Source of the DNA: Thermoplasmata archaeon
GTDB taxonomy: Archaea; Thermoplasmatota; E2; DHVEG-1
Direction of reading: 5' to 3'
Length of the DNA stretch: 9,420 nt
Assembly: GCA_030641605.1 (NCBI GenBank)
Contig: DAOWHD010000034.1
Span: 1-9,420 of the forward strand
This document shows positions 1 to 6,882 of this stretch, piece after piece (positions within the stretch are counted from its first letter, which is position 1; each line of letters begins with the position of its first letter). The notes below the pieces were generated by a model, which did no database searches, was not told the DNA's origin, and worked only from the letters and a program-made list of their open reading frames with translations. The position numbers and the translations under genes were made by a program.

Positions 1-699
1 GGAATAAAATATCCTAATGTAGAGATGCCAGAGAAATTCATCATAAATGACGATATGATCATACCGCCTTCTGAAGATAGAGATGTAGAAATATACCGGG
101 GACCAAACATTGGAGATCCGCCAAAAAACGAACCCCTCCCAGAAAGCATTGAAGGAGAAGTGACGATAAAGGTGGGAGATGAAATAACCACAGATCACAT
201 AATTCCAGCTGGAAGTAAGATGAAGTATCGATCCAATGTTCCAAAATACTCTGAATTCCTATTTGAGGTTGTAGATGATACATTCCATGATAGAGCTAAA
301 AAGATTAAGGAAGGTGGAAAGTACAACATCATTGTAAGCGGGATAAGCTATGGACAAGGTTCCTCCAGAGAACATGCTGCTTTATGTCCTATGTATCTGG
401 GAGTTAAGGCAGTGATTGCCAAAAGTATGGAACGTATACATAAAGCAAATCTTGTCAACTTCGGAATTGTTCCGTTAATCTTTACAAATGATGGAGACTA
501 TGATGATATTTCCCAGGGTGATGAATTAGAGCTACCTAGTGTAAGGAATGCCCTCTCTGGAACCGATAACACATTGAAAGTGATGAATAAAACAAAGGGT
601 ACTGAGTTTGAGGTAAAATATGAGCTCTCCAAACTTGAGAGGGAGAAGATATTGGCAGGCGGTACCTTAAATGTTATAGCAAAAAAGAAAGGAGGTTAA
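1..699 (+). CDS. acn: Aconitate hydratase, C-terminal part (5' end outside window)
   Basis: Aconitase interconverts citrate and isocitrate in the cytoplasm with a [4Fe-4S] cluster. The frame is open from base 1, so the start and the cluster-binding domains lie upstream; about 232 residues are visible. They form the linker and the swivel domain (domain 4). Motifs seen are GDEITTDHIIPAG, RSNVPKYSEF, the substrate-loop YGQGSSREHAA (its Ser and Arg contact substrate in known aconitases) and RIHKANLVNFGIVPL. The pattern resembles the shorter aconitases (about 640-660 residues, 'Aquifex type') and not the roughly 900-residue forms; I judge this from motif style only. The last two codons, GGA GGT, double as the SD of the next gene, and only 3 bases separate the genes, so translation is probably coupled. 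The operon partners (ATP-citrate lyase, isocitrate dehydrogenase) support aconitase over homoaconitase or isopropylmalate isomerase. Confidence 0.93.
   Translation, partial: GIKYPNVEMPEKFIINDDMIIPPSEDRDVEIYRGPNIGDPPKNEPLPESIEGEVTIKVGDEITTDHIIPAGSKMKYRSNVPKYSEFLFEVVDDTFHDRAKKIKEGGKYNIIVSGISYGQGSSREHAALCPMYLGVKAVIAKSMERIHKANLVNFGIVPLIFTNDGDYDDISQGDELELPSVRNALSGTDNTLKVMNKTKGTEFEVKYELSKLEREKILAGGTLNVIAKKKGG
691..696 (+). promoter_or_regulatory. SD of aclB inside the end of the aconitase gene
   Basis: GGAGGT lies 6 bases before the ATG at 703 and also encodes the last two glycines of aconitase. This fixes the aclB start and couples the two genes. Confidence 0.85.
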
Positions 700-702
700 A
701 AA

Positions 703-1995
703 ATGGCACAAAAAGGGATAAGAGAATATGATGCTAAACGCATGATGGTAAAAGCTCTACCAGAATATTCTGATGGAGCATTTAGCTTAGAGGCAAAGCA
801 GGTAATAATCGGACCGGAAACCGACCTGGAAAAGCTGGTAAAGGAAAATCCATGGTTAAAAACAGAGAAATTGGTTGCAAAGCCCGACCAACTTTTTGGT
901 AAACGAGGAAAAAATAATCTCCTCTATGTTAACAAAAGTTGGAACGAAGTTAAAAAGTGGATAAATGAGAGAATGAATAAAGAGGTTACAATAAAGCAAA
1001 CGACAGGGGAAACTACTGGAATGTTAACCAACTTTCTTGTTGAACAATTTGTACCTCATGATGATGAATATTATCTCGCCATAACCACTCACAGAGATAA
1101 AGATACCATTCATTTCTCCACAAAAGGCGGAGTAGATATCGAAGAGGTATGGGACACCGTTGTTACATTAGATATCCCTATTCTATCCACAATAGATGAC
1201 GTCAACATTGAGGGTTTTCTTCCAGATGAATTAGGAGATAAAAAGAAGAAAGTAGCTGATTTTATCACCGCACTTTACAAAATGATTGTTGACTACCATA
1301 TTGTCTATCTGGAATTAAATCCATTTACATTTGTTGACAACACCATAGTGCCACTAGACACTGTAGCTAAGGTAGACGACTATGCATTATACCAATGTGC
1401 AGAGAAGTGGGGAGATTTGAAGTTTCCTAGCCCTTTCGGTTTACTAAAAACTCCTGAAGAGGAACATATCAGCAAATTAGATGAAAGGACAGGCGCCTCT
1501 CTCAAACTCACAGTATTAAATCCAAAAGGTCGGATTTGGAACCTTGTAGCAGGGGGGGGAGCTAGTGTAATATATGCAGACACAGTAGCCGACCTTGGAT
1601 TTTCAGGGGAACTAGCCAACTATGGCGAATATAGCGGCAATCCCACTACCGAACTAACATACGAGTACACAAAGACTGTGCTAGATCTTATGACCCGTGA
1701 AAAGGATTCAAAAGGCAAACCAAAATTCCTAATTGTCGGTGGAGGAATTGCAAACTTTACTGATGTAGCTAAAACATTCACAGGAATTATTCAAGCAATC
1801 GAGGAATATGCAGATAAACTCAAGAAAACCAATGTGAAAATATATGTAAGACGTGGAGGGCCAAACTACAAAGAAGGGCTTCAGAACATGAAAAATATGG
1901 GCAAAAAAATTGGACTCCCAATTGAAGTCTATGGACCAGAGACGCATATGACAAGAATTGTTTCCATGGCCTTAAAGGGTAAGGAGGTGAACTAA
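703..1995 (+). CDS. aclB: ATP-citrate lyase, small (ATP-grasp) subunit
   Basis: This subunit binds ATP and citrate for ATP-citrate lyase, which makes acetyl-CoA and oxaloacetate from citrate, CoA and ATP. The 430 residues match the N-terminal half of animal ACLY along their whole length. The name follows the green sulfur bacterial convention; plants call this half ACLA. Landmarks are VAKPDQL with Lys60 and KRGK around residue 68 (nucleotide binding), Glu114 in VEQFVPH, LELNPF at 204-209 and DTVAKVD at 219-225 (metal-binding strands). In the C-terminal citrate-binding domain they are AGGGAS at 283-288, ELANYGEYSG, IANFTD at 349-354 (Asn351 and Thr353 at the citrate-contact positions) and VRRGGPNY at 382-389. 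No key residue is missing. The stop lies 1 base before aclA. A run of eight G at 1552-1559 encodes part of the AGGGAS loop. Succinyl-CoA synthetase beta is the only close alternative, and the citrate-domain motifs argue against it. Confidence 0.97.
   Translation: MAQKGIREYDAKRMMVKALPEYSDGAFSLEAKQVIIGPETDLEKLVKENPWLKTEKLVAKPDQLFGKRGKNNLLYVNKSWNEVKKWINERMNKEVTIKQTTGETTGMLTNFLVEQFVPHDDEYYLAITTHRDKDTIHFSTKGGVDIEEVWDTVVTLDIPILSTIDDVNIEGFLPDELGDKKKKVADFITALYKMIVDYHIVYLELNPFTFVDNTIVPLDTVAKVDDYALYQCAEKWGDLKFPSPFGLLKTPEEEHISKLDERTGASLKLTVLNPKGRIWNLVAGGGASVIYADTVADLGFSGELANYGEYSGNPTTELTYEYTKTVLDLMTREKDSKGKPKFLIVGGGIANFTDVAKTFTGIIQAIEEYADKLKKTNVKIYVRRGGPNYKEGLQNMKNMGKKIGLPIEVYGPETHMTRIVSMALKGKEVN
1552..1559 (+). 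repeat. G8 homopolymer inside aclB
   Basis: Eight consecutive G encode Gly-Gly and part of the next Gly in the AGGGAS citrate-domain loop. The reading frame continues correctly after it, so the count as given is consistent with an intact gene. Confidence 0.9.
1983..1990 (+). promoter_or_regulatory. SD of aclA
   Basis: GGAGGTGA, 8 bases complementary to the 16S rRNA 3' end, lies 6 bases before the aclA ATG at 1997 and inside the last codons of aclB. It is the strongest SD in the operon, which suits coupled synthesis of the two subunits. Confidence 0.88.
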
Positions 1996-1996
1996 A

Positions 1997-3844
1997 ATGG
2001 AGGATTACGAACTTTTTGATGAAAACACAAAAGCATTTATTTATGGTACACAACAGAGGGCTGCCCAACGAATGCTTGATTTTGATTTCATGAGTCAACG
2101 AGATGAACCAAGTGTGGCTGGTTTTATCACCCCAGCAGGTGGTGGCTATTACCAATTATTCTGGGGAACAAAAGAAATCCGCTTGCCACGATACACTAGT
2201 GTTGAAGAAGCAGTAAAAGCACATCCTGAAGCTGATGTAATGGTTAATTTTGCTTCAGAACGATCGTCTGCAGAAAGCACCATGGATGCCTTAGAAGCAG
2301 ACAGCATTCGAACCGTGATTATGATTGCAGAAGGTGTGCCTCAACGTGACGTGCGAAAGATAGCAAAAATTGCCAAAGAGAAAAACAAATGGATTATTGG
2401 ACCTGCAACTGTAGGTGGCATCAAGCCAGGCGCCTTTAAAATCGGAAACGCAGCAGGCACAATGCAGAATATCAAAGATACAAAGCTCTATCGCCGTGGC
2501 TCAGTAGGTTTTGTATCCGTGTCTGGAGGGCTGTCAAACGAAGGTTACAATATCGTAGCAAGAAATACTGATGGAATATATGAGGGGTATGCTGTTGGTG
2601 GTGACGTTTATCCTGCTTCCACGCTAATAGATCATTTACTTAGATTTGAGAAAAATCCAAACATCAAGATGATGGTCTCTCTCGGTGAAGTCGGAGGGAA
2701 AGACGAATATGAAATTGTCGAGGCGATAAAAGCTGGTAAAATCACCAAGCCTCTTGTGATGTGGGTCACAGGCACATGTGCAGAAATGTTACCTGGCGGA
2801 GTACAATTTGGTCATGCAGGAGCAAAAGCAGATTCAAAAGCCGATACTGCAAAAGCAAAGAACAACGCTCTAAAAGAAGTTGGCGTCGTTGTTCCAGAAT
2901 CTTTTGATGATTATGGCGAAAAAATAAAGGAAACTTTTCAGAAATTAAAAAAGGAAGGTAAAATTGAGCCCATAGACGAGCCCACGCCCCCGCACATACC
3001 AATGGATTACAAACAAGCAGTGGCTGAAAATCTTGTAAGGAAACCAACAAACTTCATTTCCACAATTTGTGATGAGACTGGTGAAGTGCATAACTACTGC
3101 GGTGAACCAATAGATGAAGTTATAAAGAAGGGGTATGGTCTCGGTGGAGTAATAGGACTTCTGTGGTTCAAAAAAGACATTCCGCAATATGCTAGGGATT
3201 TCATAGAACTTGTATTACAGATAGTTGCCGATCATGGTCCTGCTGTTTCAGGCGCACATAACACCATTGTGACCGCAAGGGCAGGTAAAAGCCTTATTGA
3301 GTCTATCATCAGTGGGATTGTAACAATTGGGCCGAGATTTGGCGGCGCAGTGAACGGTGCAGCAAAACACTTCACATGGGGTCTTGAAAATGATATGGAA
3401 CCCAGGGAATTTGTATCTGCAATGAAAAAGAAAAACGTAAGAATACAGGGAATCGGTCACCGCATACACAGTGTAGATAACCCAGACGTCCGAGTGGAAC
3501 TAATGATAGGTTTTGCACGTAAACACTTCCCAAAAACCCCACTTTTGGACTTTGCTCTATCAGTACAAGGTATTACGACTATGAAGAAAAATACGCTTAT
3601 TCTCAACGTTGATGGCTGTATCGGAGTACTGTTTGTTGATATGCTAAAGAATCTTGGATACACTGATGACAAAATCAAAGAGATGGTTGATATGGGATTC
3701 TTCAATGCTTTCTTCATTATAGGTAGGACAATAGGATTCATGGGTCATTACTTTGACCAGAAAAGATTACAGGCAGGTTTGTATAGACATCCATGGGACG
3801 ATATTTTATATGATGTTCCCGATAAACCTGAGAAGGTGAAATAA
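1997..3844 (+). CDS. aclA: ATP-citrate lyase, large subunit (CoA ligase and citryl-CoA lyase)
   Basis: This subunit carries the phospho-histidine and CoA-binding domains and a citrate-synthase-like domain that cleaves citryl-CoA to acetyl-CoA and oxaloacetate. It has 615 residues, close to the usual 600-610. The first part (about 1-330) is succinyl-CoA-synthetase-alpha-like: AGFITPAGGGY, IIGPATVGGIKPGAFKIGN, VSVSGGLSNE, and FGHAGA with His273 as the expected phospho-histidine. The second part (about 340-615) is citrate-synthase-like: DHGPAVSGAHN with His413 and His421, GIGHR with His488, and LNVDG with Asp539, the expected lyase residues. The end GLYRHPWDDILY is typical of ACL. All catalytic positions are present. 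Both subunits together equal one full-length animal ACLY, so this is a true two-subunit ACL and not the separate citryl-CoA synthetase/lyase pair. In archaea it could serve reductive TCA or citrate breakdown. Confidence 0.97.
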   Translation: MEDYELFDENTKAFIYGTQQRAAQRMLDFDFMSQRDEPSVAGFITPAGGGYYQLFWGTKEIRLPRYTSVEEAVKAHPEADVMVNFASERSSAESTMDALEADSIRTVIMIAEGVPQRDVRKIAKIAKEKNKWIIGPATVGGIKPGAFKIGNAAGTMQNIKDTKLYRRGSVGFVSVSGGLSNEGYNIVARNTDGIYEGYAVGGDVYPASTLIDHLLRFEKNPNIKMMVSLGEVGGKDEYEIVEAIKAGKITKPLVMWVTGTCAEMLPGGVQFGHAGAKADSKADTAKAKNNALKEVGVVVPESFDDYGEKIKETFQKLKKEGKIEPIDEPTPPHIPMDYKQAVAENLVRKPTNFISTICDETGEVHNYCGEPIDEVIKKGYGLGGVIGLLWFKKDIPQYARDFIELVLQIVADHGPAVSGAHNTIVTARAGKSLIESIISGIVTIGPRFGGAVNGAAKHFTWGLENDMEPREFVSAMKKKNVRIQGIGHRIHSVDNPDVRVELMIGFARKHFPKTPLLDFALSVQGITTMKKNTLILNVDGCIGVLFVDMLKNLGYTDDKIKEMVDMGFFNAFFIIGRTIGFMGHYFDQKRLQAGLYRHPWDDILYDVPDKPEKVK

Positions 3845-3847
3845 ATT

Positions 3848-3853
3848 GGAGGT
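3848..3853 (+). promoter_or_regulatory. SD that decides the icd start
   Basis: GGAGGT lies 7 bases before the ATG at 3861. The in-frame TTG at 3846 overlaps this site, so it is an unlikely start. Confidence 0.85.
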
Positions 3854-3860
3854 TGTGACA

Positions 3861-5054
3861 ATGAGTAAGGAAATTGAAAAAGCAAAAGATCACTTTGGAA
3901 AAATATTAGAAGAACAACTTGAAAGAATTGAACAAATGAAAACACAAAAAGATTGGATGAATTATGAAGAACTCAAACCGATCATCATTGGTGTTGTCGG
4001 CGGTGACGGTATTGGACCATACATCTGCGAACATGCAAAAAACATTCTAGAATACCTTTTAAAAGATGAAGTTGAAAAGGGTAAAATAGAATTCCGTACT
4101 ATAGAAGGATTAACCATTGAGAATCGTGCTAAGGCAAATAAAGCAATACCAGACGACATCCTTAAGGAAATCAAGAAATGTCATGTGATTCTCAAAGGAC
4201 CAACGACAACGCCAAAGAAAGGTGATCCATGGCCAAACATTGAAAGTGCAAATATAACGATGAGACGGGAACTAGATCTGTTTGCCAATGTACGACCTGT
4301 AAAAGTTCCGGAGAAAAACATTGATTGGATGTTTTTCAGGGAAAACACAGAGGGTGCTTATGTTCTTGGAGGTAAGGGTGTCAACGTCACAGATGATCTT
4401 GCGGTGGATTTTAAGGTTACTACAACACAGGGTTCAGAGCGGATTATCCGTCTGGCGTTTGATTATGCTAAAAAGAACGATATAAACAAGGTAACCGTCG
4501 TTACAAAGGCCAATGTTGTTAAAACCACTGATGGAAAATTCTTAAACATGGCAGAACAAGTTGCAAAAGACTATCCGGATGTAGAGTGGGATGACTGGTT
4601 TATTGATATTATGACTGCAAAGCTCATTGATCCTGCTCGTAGATCTCAGTTTAGAGTGATAGTACTTCCAAATCTTTATGGAGATATTTGTACTGATGAG
4701 GCAGCTCAGATTCAGGGTGGTGTTGGTACAGCAGGTAGTGCCAATATTGGAAAACAGTATGCTATGTTTGAGGCGATACATGGAAGCGCTCCTCGTATGG
4801 TCAATGAAGGAAGAGCAAAATATGCCGACCCATCAAGTATCATCAAAGGTGCTGCTCTGCTTTTGAGTCACATTGGTTTTTCCGATCTAGGAAAGAAACT
4901 GGAAATGGCGTTGGACGTTTGTGCCCGGTATGAGAAAAAACTGAAAATAACTGGCAGATCTGACGGTGCCACTGGCAAGGAATACGCCAAATATATTATG
5001 GATACTATTCACAATCCTGATTTGGAGAGCAAGTGGCAGGACTATCAGAAATAA
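3861..5054 (+). CDS. icd: Isocitrate dehydrogenase (isocitrate/isopropylmalate dehydrogenase family)
   Basis: A cytoplasmic enzyme that interconverts isocitrate and 2-oxoglutarate with CO2 and a nicotinamide cofactor. From the SD-supported ATG it has 397 residues. GDGIGP follows a charged helical N-terminus of about 40 residues. Ser129-Ala-Asn131, Arg135 and Arg145 match the isocitrate-binding Ser, Asn and Arg positions of E. coli IDH. FRENTEG follows with Arg160. The metal-binding aspartates are Asp275 and Asp279 in NLYGDICTDEAA. The Ser-x-Asn pair points to isocitrate over isopropylmalate, and the operon agrees. The cofactor loop HGSAPRM (307-313) has Arg-Met where E. coli NADP-IDH has Lys-Tyr and NAD forms often have Asp-Ile, so cofactor choice is open. 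With aconitase and ATP-citrate lyase it completes a 2-oxoglutarate/citrate/acetyl-CoA segment. Homoisocitrate dehydrogenase is a less likely alternative. Confidence 0.92.
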   Translation: MSKEIEKAKDHFGKILEEQLERIEQMKTQKDWMNYEELKPIIIGVVGGDGIGPYICEHAKNILEYLLKDEVEKGKIEFRTIEGLTIENRAKANKAIPDDILKEIKKCHVILKGPTTTPKKGDPWPNIESANITMRRELDLFANVRPVKVPEKNIDWMFFRENTEGAYVLGGKGVNVTDDLAVDFKVTTTQGSERIIRLAFDYAKKNDINKVTVVTKANVVKTTDGKFLNMAEQVAKDYPDVEWDDWFIDIMTAKLIDPARRSQFRVIVLPNLYGDICTDEAAQIQGGVGTAGSANIGKQYAMFEAIHGSAPRMVNEGRAKYADPSSIIKGAALLLSHIGFSDLGKKLEMALDVCARYEKKLKITGRSDGATGKEYAKYIMDTIHNPDLESKWQDYQK

Positions 5055-5084
5055 AAATTGAATTAAACTAAAAGGCATCATCGT

Positions 5085-5408
5085 ATGTATAAGTTTGGAG
5101 ATGCATTAAAAAAACACAGAGGTGATGCCACTCTTGATCTTTTTGTTACACCTAATGCAAGTTCTACATCGTTTCCGAGTGGCTATAACGAGTGGCGTAA
5201 AAGAATAGAAATCAGAGTTTGTTCATCTGCAAAGAACAACAAGGCAAACAAAGAAGTTATCAAAACGATTGCAGATTATTTCAACAAACCAGAAAAGCAA
5301 ATTTCAATTATTTCTGGGGAGAAAAAAAGAGAGAAAACAATTTTTATCAAAGGCACCTCTGTTGATAACATCGCCAAAATATTAAAGGAGTCTTTAGATG
5401 GATTATAA
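5085..5408 (+). CDS. UPF0235 / DUF167 (YggU-like) protein
   Basis: A conserved small alpha/beta protein of unknown biochemical role, 107 residues, near the family's usual 90-110. The family pattern is visible: TLDLFVTPNASST at about 16-28, IEIRVCSSAKNNKANKEVI at about 41-59 (the KANK core) and ISIISGEKKREKTIFI at about 74-89. The start has only a weak AAAGG 10 bases upstream. An AT-rich stretch at the end of icd (around 5050-5059) is placed so that a transcript could begin almost at this ATG, so it may be leaderless; read-through from icd, 30 bases away, is also possible. Its end overlaps the Toprim gene by 11 bases, so the two are co-translated. Family identification is firm; function is not known. 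Confidence 0.88.
   Translation: MYKFGDALKKHRGDATLDLFVTPNASSTSFPSGYNEWRKRIEIRVCSSAKNNKANKEVIKTIADYFNKPEKQISIISGEKKREKTIFIKGTSVDNIAKILKESLDGL
5384..5390 (+). promoter_or_regulatory. SD of the Toprim gene, inside the UPF0235 gene
   Basis: AAAGGAG lies 7 bases before the ATG at 5398 and inside the previous coding region. It confirms the start and the overlap of the two genes. Confidence 0.8.
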
Positions 5409-5790
5409 AAAATCTCTTGAGAATCTTGAAAAGCTGTTGCTGGAACTTAAAGAAGAAAACGAGAACGTTCCAATTCTGGTTGAAGGAGACAAAGATATCG
5501 AGGCGCTACGCAGGCTTGAAATTACTGGAACGATAATTAGCGTTAATGCAGGAATGTCTCTTACGGATTTTTGTGATTGGATTGCAGAGCTATACAAGAA
5601 AGTTATTATTCTTACCGACTGGGACAGACGAGGAGGGAAATTATGTCATACTATCGGGAAAAATCTTGAGGGGCGTGTGAGCTGCGATACAAATTATAGA
5701 AAATCACTTGCAAAGAATGCAATGATTAGAACTGTTGAAGGGTTACCTTCTTGGATTGAGACAATTAAGAAAAAGTTAAATCATTTGTAA
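5398..5790 (+). CDS. Small archaeal Toprim-domain protein (small primase-like, COG1658/UPF0292 type)
   Basis: The 130-residue protein is almost entirely a Toprim domain, the Mg2+-binding fold of primases, topoisomerases and RNase M5. After an N-terminal helix rich in Leu, Glu and Lys (1-22) come ILVEGDKD with the conserved Glu29, and ILTDWDRRGG with the Asp74-x-Asp76 pair. The metal-binding triad is therefore intact. The C-terminal part carries the short GLPSWIE segment and a basic tail. Archaeal stand-alone Toprim proteins of this size are common and have no firmly assigned reaction; an RNA or DNA cleaving or processing role is inferred from the fold. The 11-base overlap with UPF0235 suggests linked expression. 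The length looks complete. Confidence 0.85.
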   Translation: MDYKKSLENLEKLLLELKEENENVPILVEGDKDIEALRRLEITGTIISVNAGMSLTDFCDWIAELYKKVIILTDWDRRGGKLCHTIGKNLEGRVSCDTNYRKSLAKNAMIRTVEGLPSWIETIKKKLNHL

Positions 5791-5798
5791 ATTTATAT
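5791..5798 (+). promoter_or_regulatory. Possible TATA box for the flavodoxin-like gene
   Basis: ATTTATAT lies just after the Toprim stop. Transcription would start near 5820, leaving the ATG at 5823 nearly leaderless or giving a leader of about 40 bases before the ATG at 5859. Confidence 0.4.
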
Positions 5799-5858
5799 TC
5801 ATCCAAAATCAAATGGTTATTTATGAGGGCACCAAAGGTGAATAAGGATGGTGACAAC

Positions 5859-6335
5859 ATGGAATTAAACACGATCGATTTTCATTGTTTTTCCGGAACA
5901 GGAAATACTTTACTAGTGGTACAAAAAATGAAAGAGGTATTTGAAAGAAACAACGTTAAAGTTAACATATACTCACTTGAGAAAGCGAATCAAAAGAACA
6001 TCAACGTAAACCATGCCATTGGACTTGGGTTTCCAGTTGCAGAACAGGGAACATATCCATTCGTATGGGATTTCATCAAATCTCTTCCTAAAGCAGAAGG
6101 TACACCAATATTTATGGTAGATACATTGATGGTCTATTCTGGCGGCATAGTTGGTCCTGTAAAAAGAATCATGAAAAATAAGGGCTACACTCCTATCGGT
6201 GCAAAGGAGATACCGATGCCAAATAATCTATTCCCAAGAAGAATAATTCAAGATAAAAAGGAAAGAAAAATCCAGAAGGGGCTTGTGAAAGCAGAACAAT
6301 TCGCAAATGAGTCATTGGAAGAAGAAAGTGTTTAA
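5859..6335 (+). CDS. EFR1-type flavodoxin domain protein lacking the ferredoxin half
   Basis: A probable FMN-binding electron carrier in the cytoplasm, about 158 residues. The N-terminal phosphate-binding loop is FSGTGNTLLVV. IGLGFPVAEQGTYPFVWDF and PIFMVDTLMVYSGGIVGP match the flavodoxin part of the EFR1 family, where 'EFR1' proteins normally continue into a two-[4Fe-4S] ferredoxin domain of about 90-100 residues. Here the reading frame ends with TAA soon after IPMPNN, with no Cys cluster, and the next gene is unrelated, so the ferredoxin half is absent and not frameshifted nearby. I chose the ATG at 5859 because GGTGA lies 4 bases upstream and the first beta strand begins right after it. 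An in-frame ATG at 5823 would add 12 non-conserved residues and would fit a leaderless transcript from the box at 5791-5798. Confidence 0.82.
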   Translation: MELNTIDFHCFSGTGNTLLVVQKMKEVFERNNVKVNIYSLEKANQKNINVNHAIGLGFPVAEQGTYPFVWDFIKSLPKAEGTPIFMVDTLMVYSGGIVGPVKRIMKNKGYTPIGAKEIPMPNNLFPRRIIQDKKERKIQKGLVKAEQFANESLEEESV

Positions 6336-6362
6336 GAACGTGGCAAATATACAAAAGTGAAA

Positions 6363-6854
6363 ATGACTGGAAAATTGGTAAAAACTGTAATTATCATAGC
6401 GATAATTTTGTCTGTATTGGGTTTTCTAGGTTATAGCTATAATGCAGATGTTGAAGCCATAAGTAGCATCGAAGTAAAGCTGGATGATATCGATCTTACA
6501 GACATTAAATTTACATCCTTTAAGCTAAAACTAGATGTAAATATCTCCAATCCAACAAATCAACACATATCTAATCTTTCATCAAATTTTGATATCTATA
6601 TTGCTGAAAACTACGTCGGGAAAGGAAATTTTTCAAAGGTTTCAATTCCTGCACATTCTAGATGTAATAAAAACAGTTCCGTCACCATATATTATAGTGG
6701 TTTGGCAGATGCAGCAGTTGACATAATTGAGAAAATAATAACTAACGAAGAGTTTGAGTTTAATCTTACTATTGACGGGAAAATAAGTGGAAATGCACTG
6801 TTCGGTCTAATTACAGTATCACAGAGTTTTAAAGCAATCCAAACTTACCCTTAG
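6363..6854 (+). CDS. Membrane-anchored LEA14-like (LEA type 2 / WHy domain) protein
   Basis: About 163 residues. A short basic N-terminus is followed by one hydrophobic segment (about residues 5-23, KTVIIIAIILSVLGFLG), a signal anchor that places the rest outside the membrane. The outer part reads as a single beta-rich LEA type 2/WHy domain: VKLDDIDLTDIKF, then FKLKLDVNISNPTNQHIS (the family's N-P turn), VGKGNFSKVSIPAHS and a final strand near the C-terminus. The family is linked to desiccation and stress proteins in plants, but the archaeal proteins have no proven role. The start is uncertain: GTG at 6357 is in frame two codons upstream and neither has a clear SD. It lies 27 bases after the flavodoxin-like gene and is probably co-transcribed. 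The stop is TAG, followed three codons later by an in-frame TGA. Confidence 0.78.
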   Translation: MTGKLVKTVIIIAIILSVLGFLGYSYNADVEAISSIEVKLDDIDLTDIKFTSFKLKLDVNISNPTNQHISNLSSNFDIYIAENYVGKGNFSKVSIPAHSRCNKNSSVTIYYSGLADAAVDIIEKIITNEEFEFNLTIDGKISGNALFGLITVSQSFKAIQTYP

Positions 6855-6882
6855 CCCACAGATTGACTCATAAGTATGCTTT

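Noticed and set aside
3846..3860. TTG at 3846 as the isocitrate dehydrogenase start
   Set aside because: The TTG overlaps the GGAGGT that serves the ATG at 3861, and has no SD of its own.
1380..4781. Long open frames on the minus strand across aclB, aclA and icd
   Set aside because: They lie antisense to strongly conserved enzymes, have no SD or TATA box and encode low-complexity, Phe/Ser/Leu-rich peptides typical of antisense shadows.
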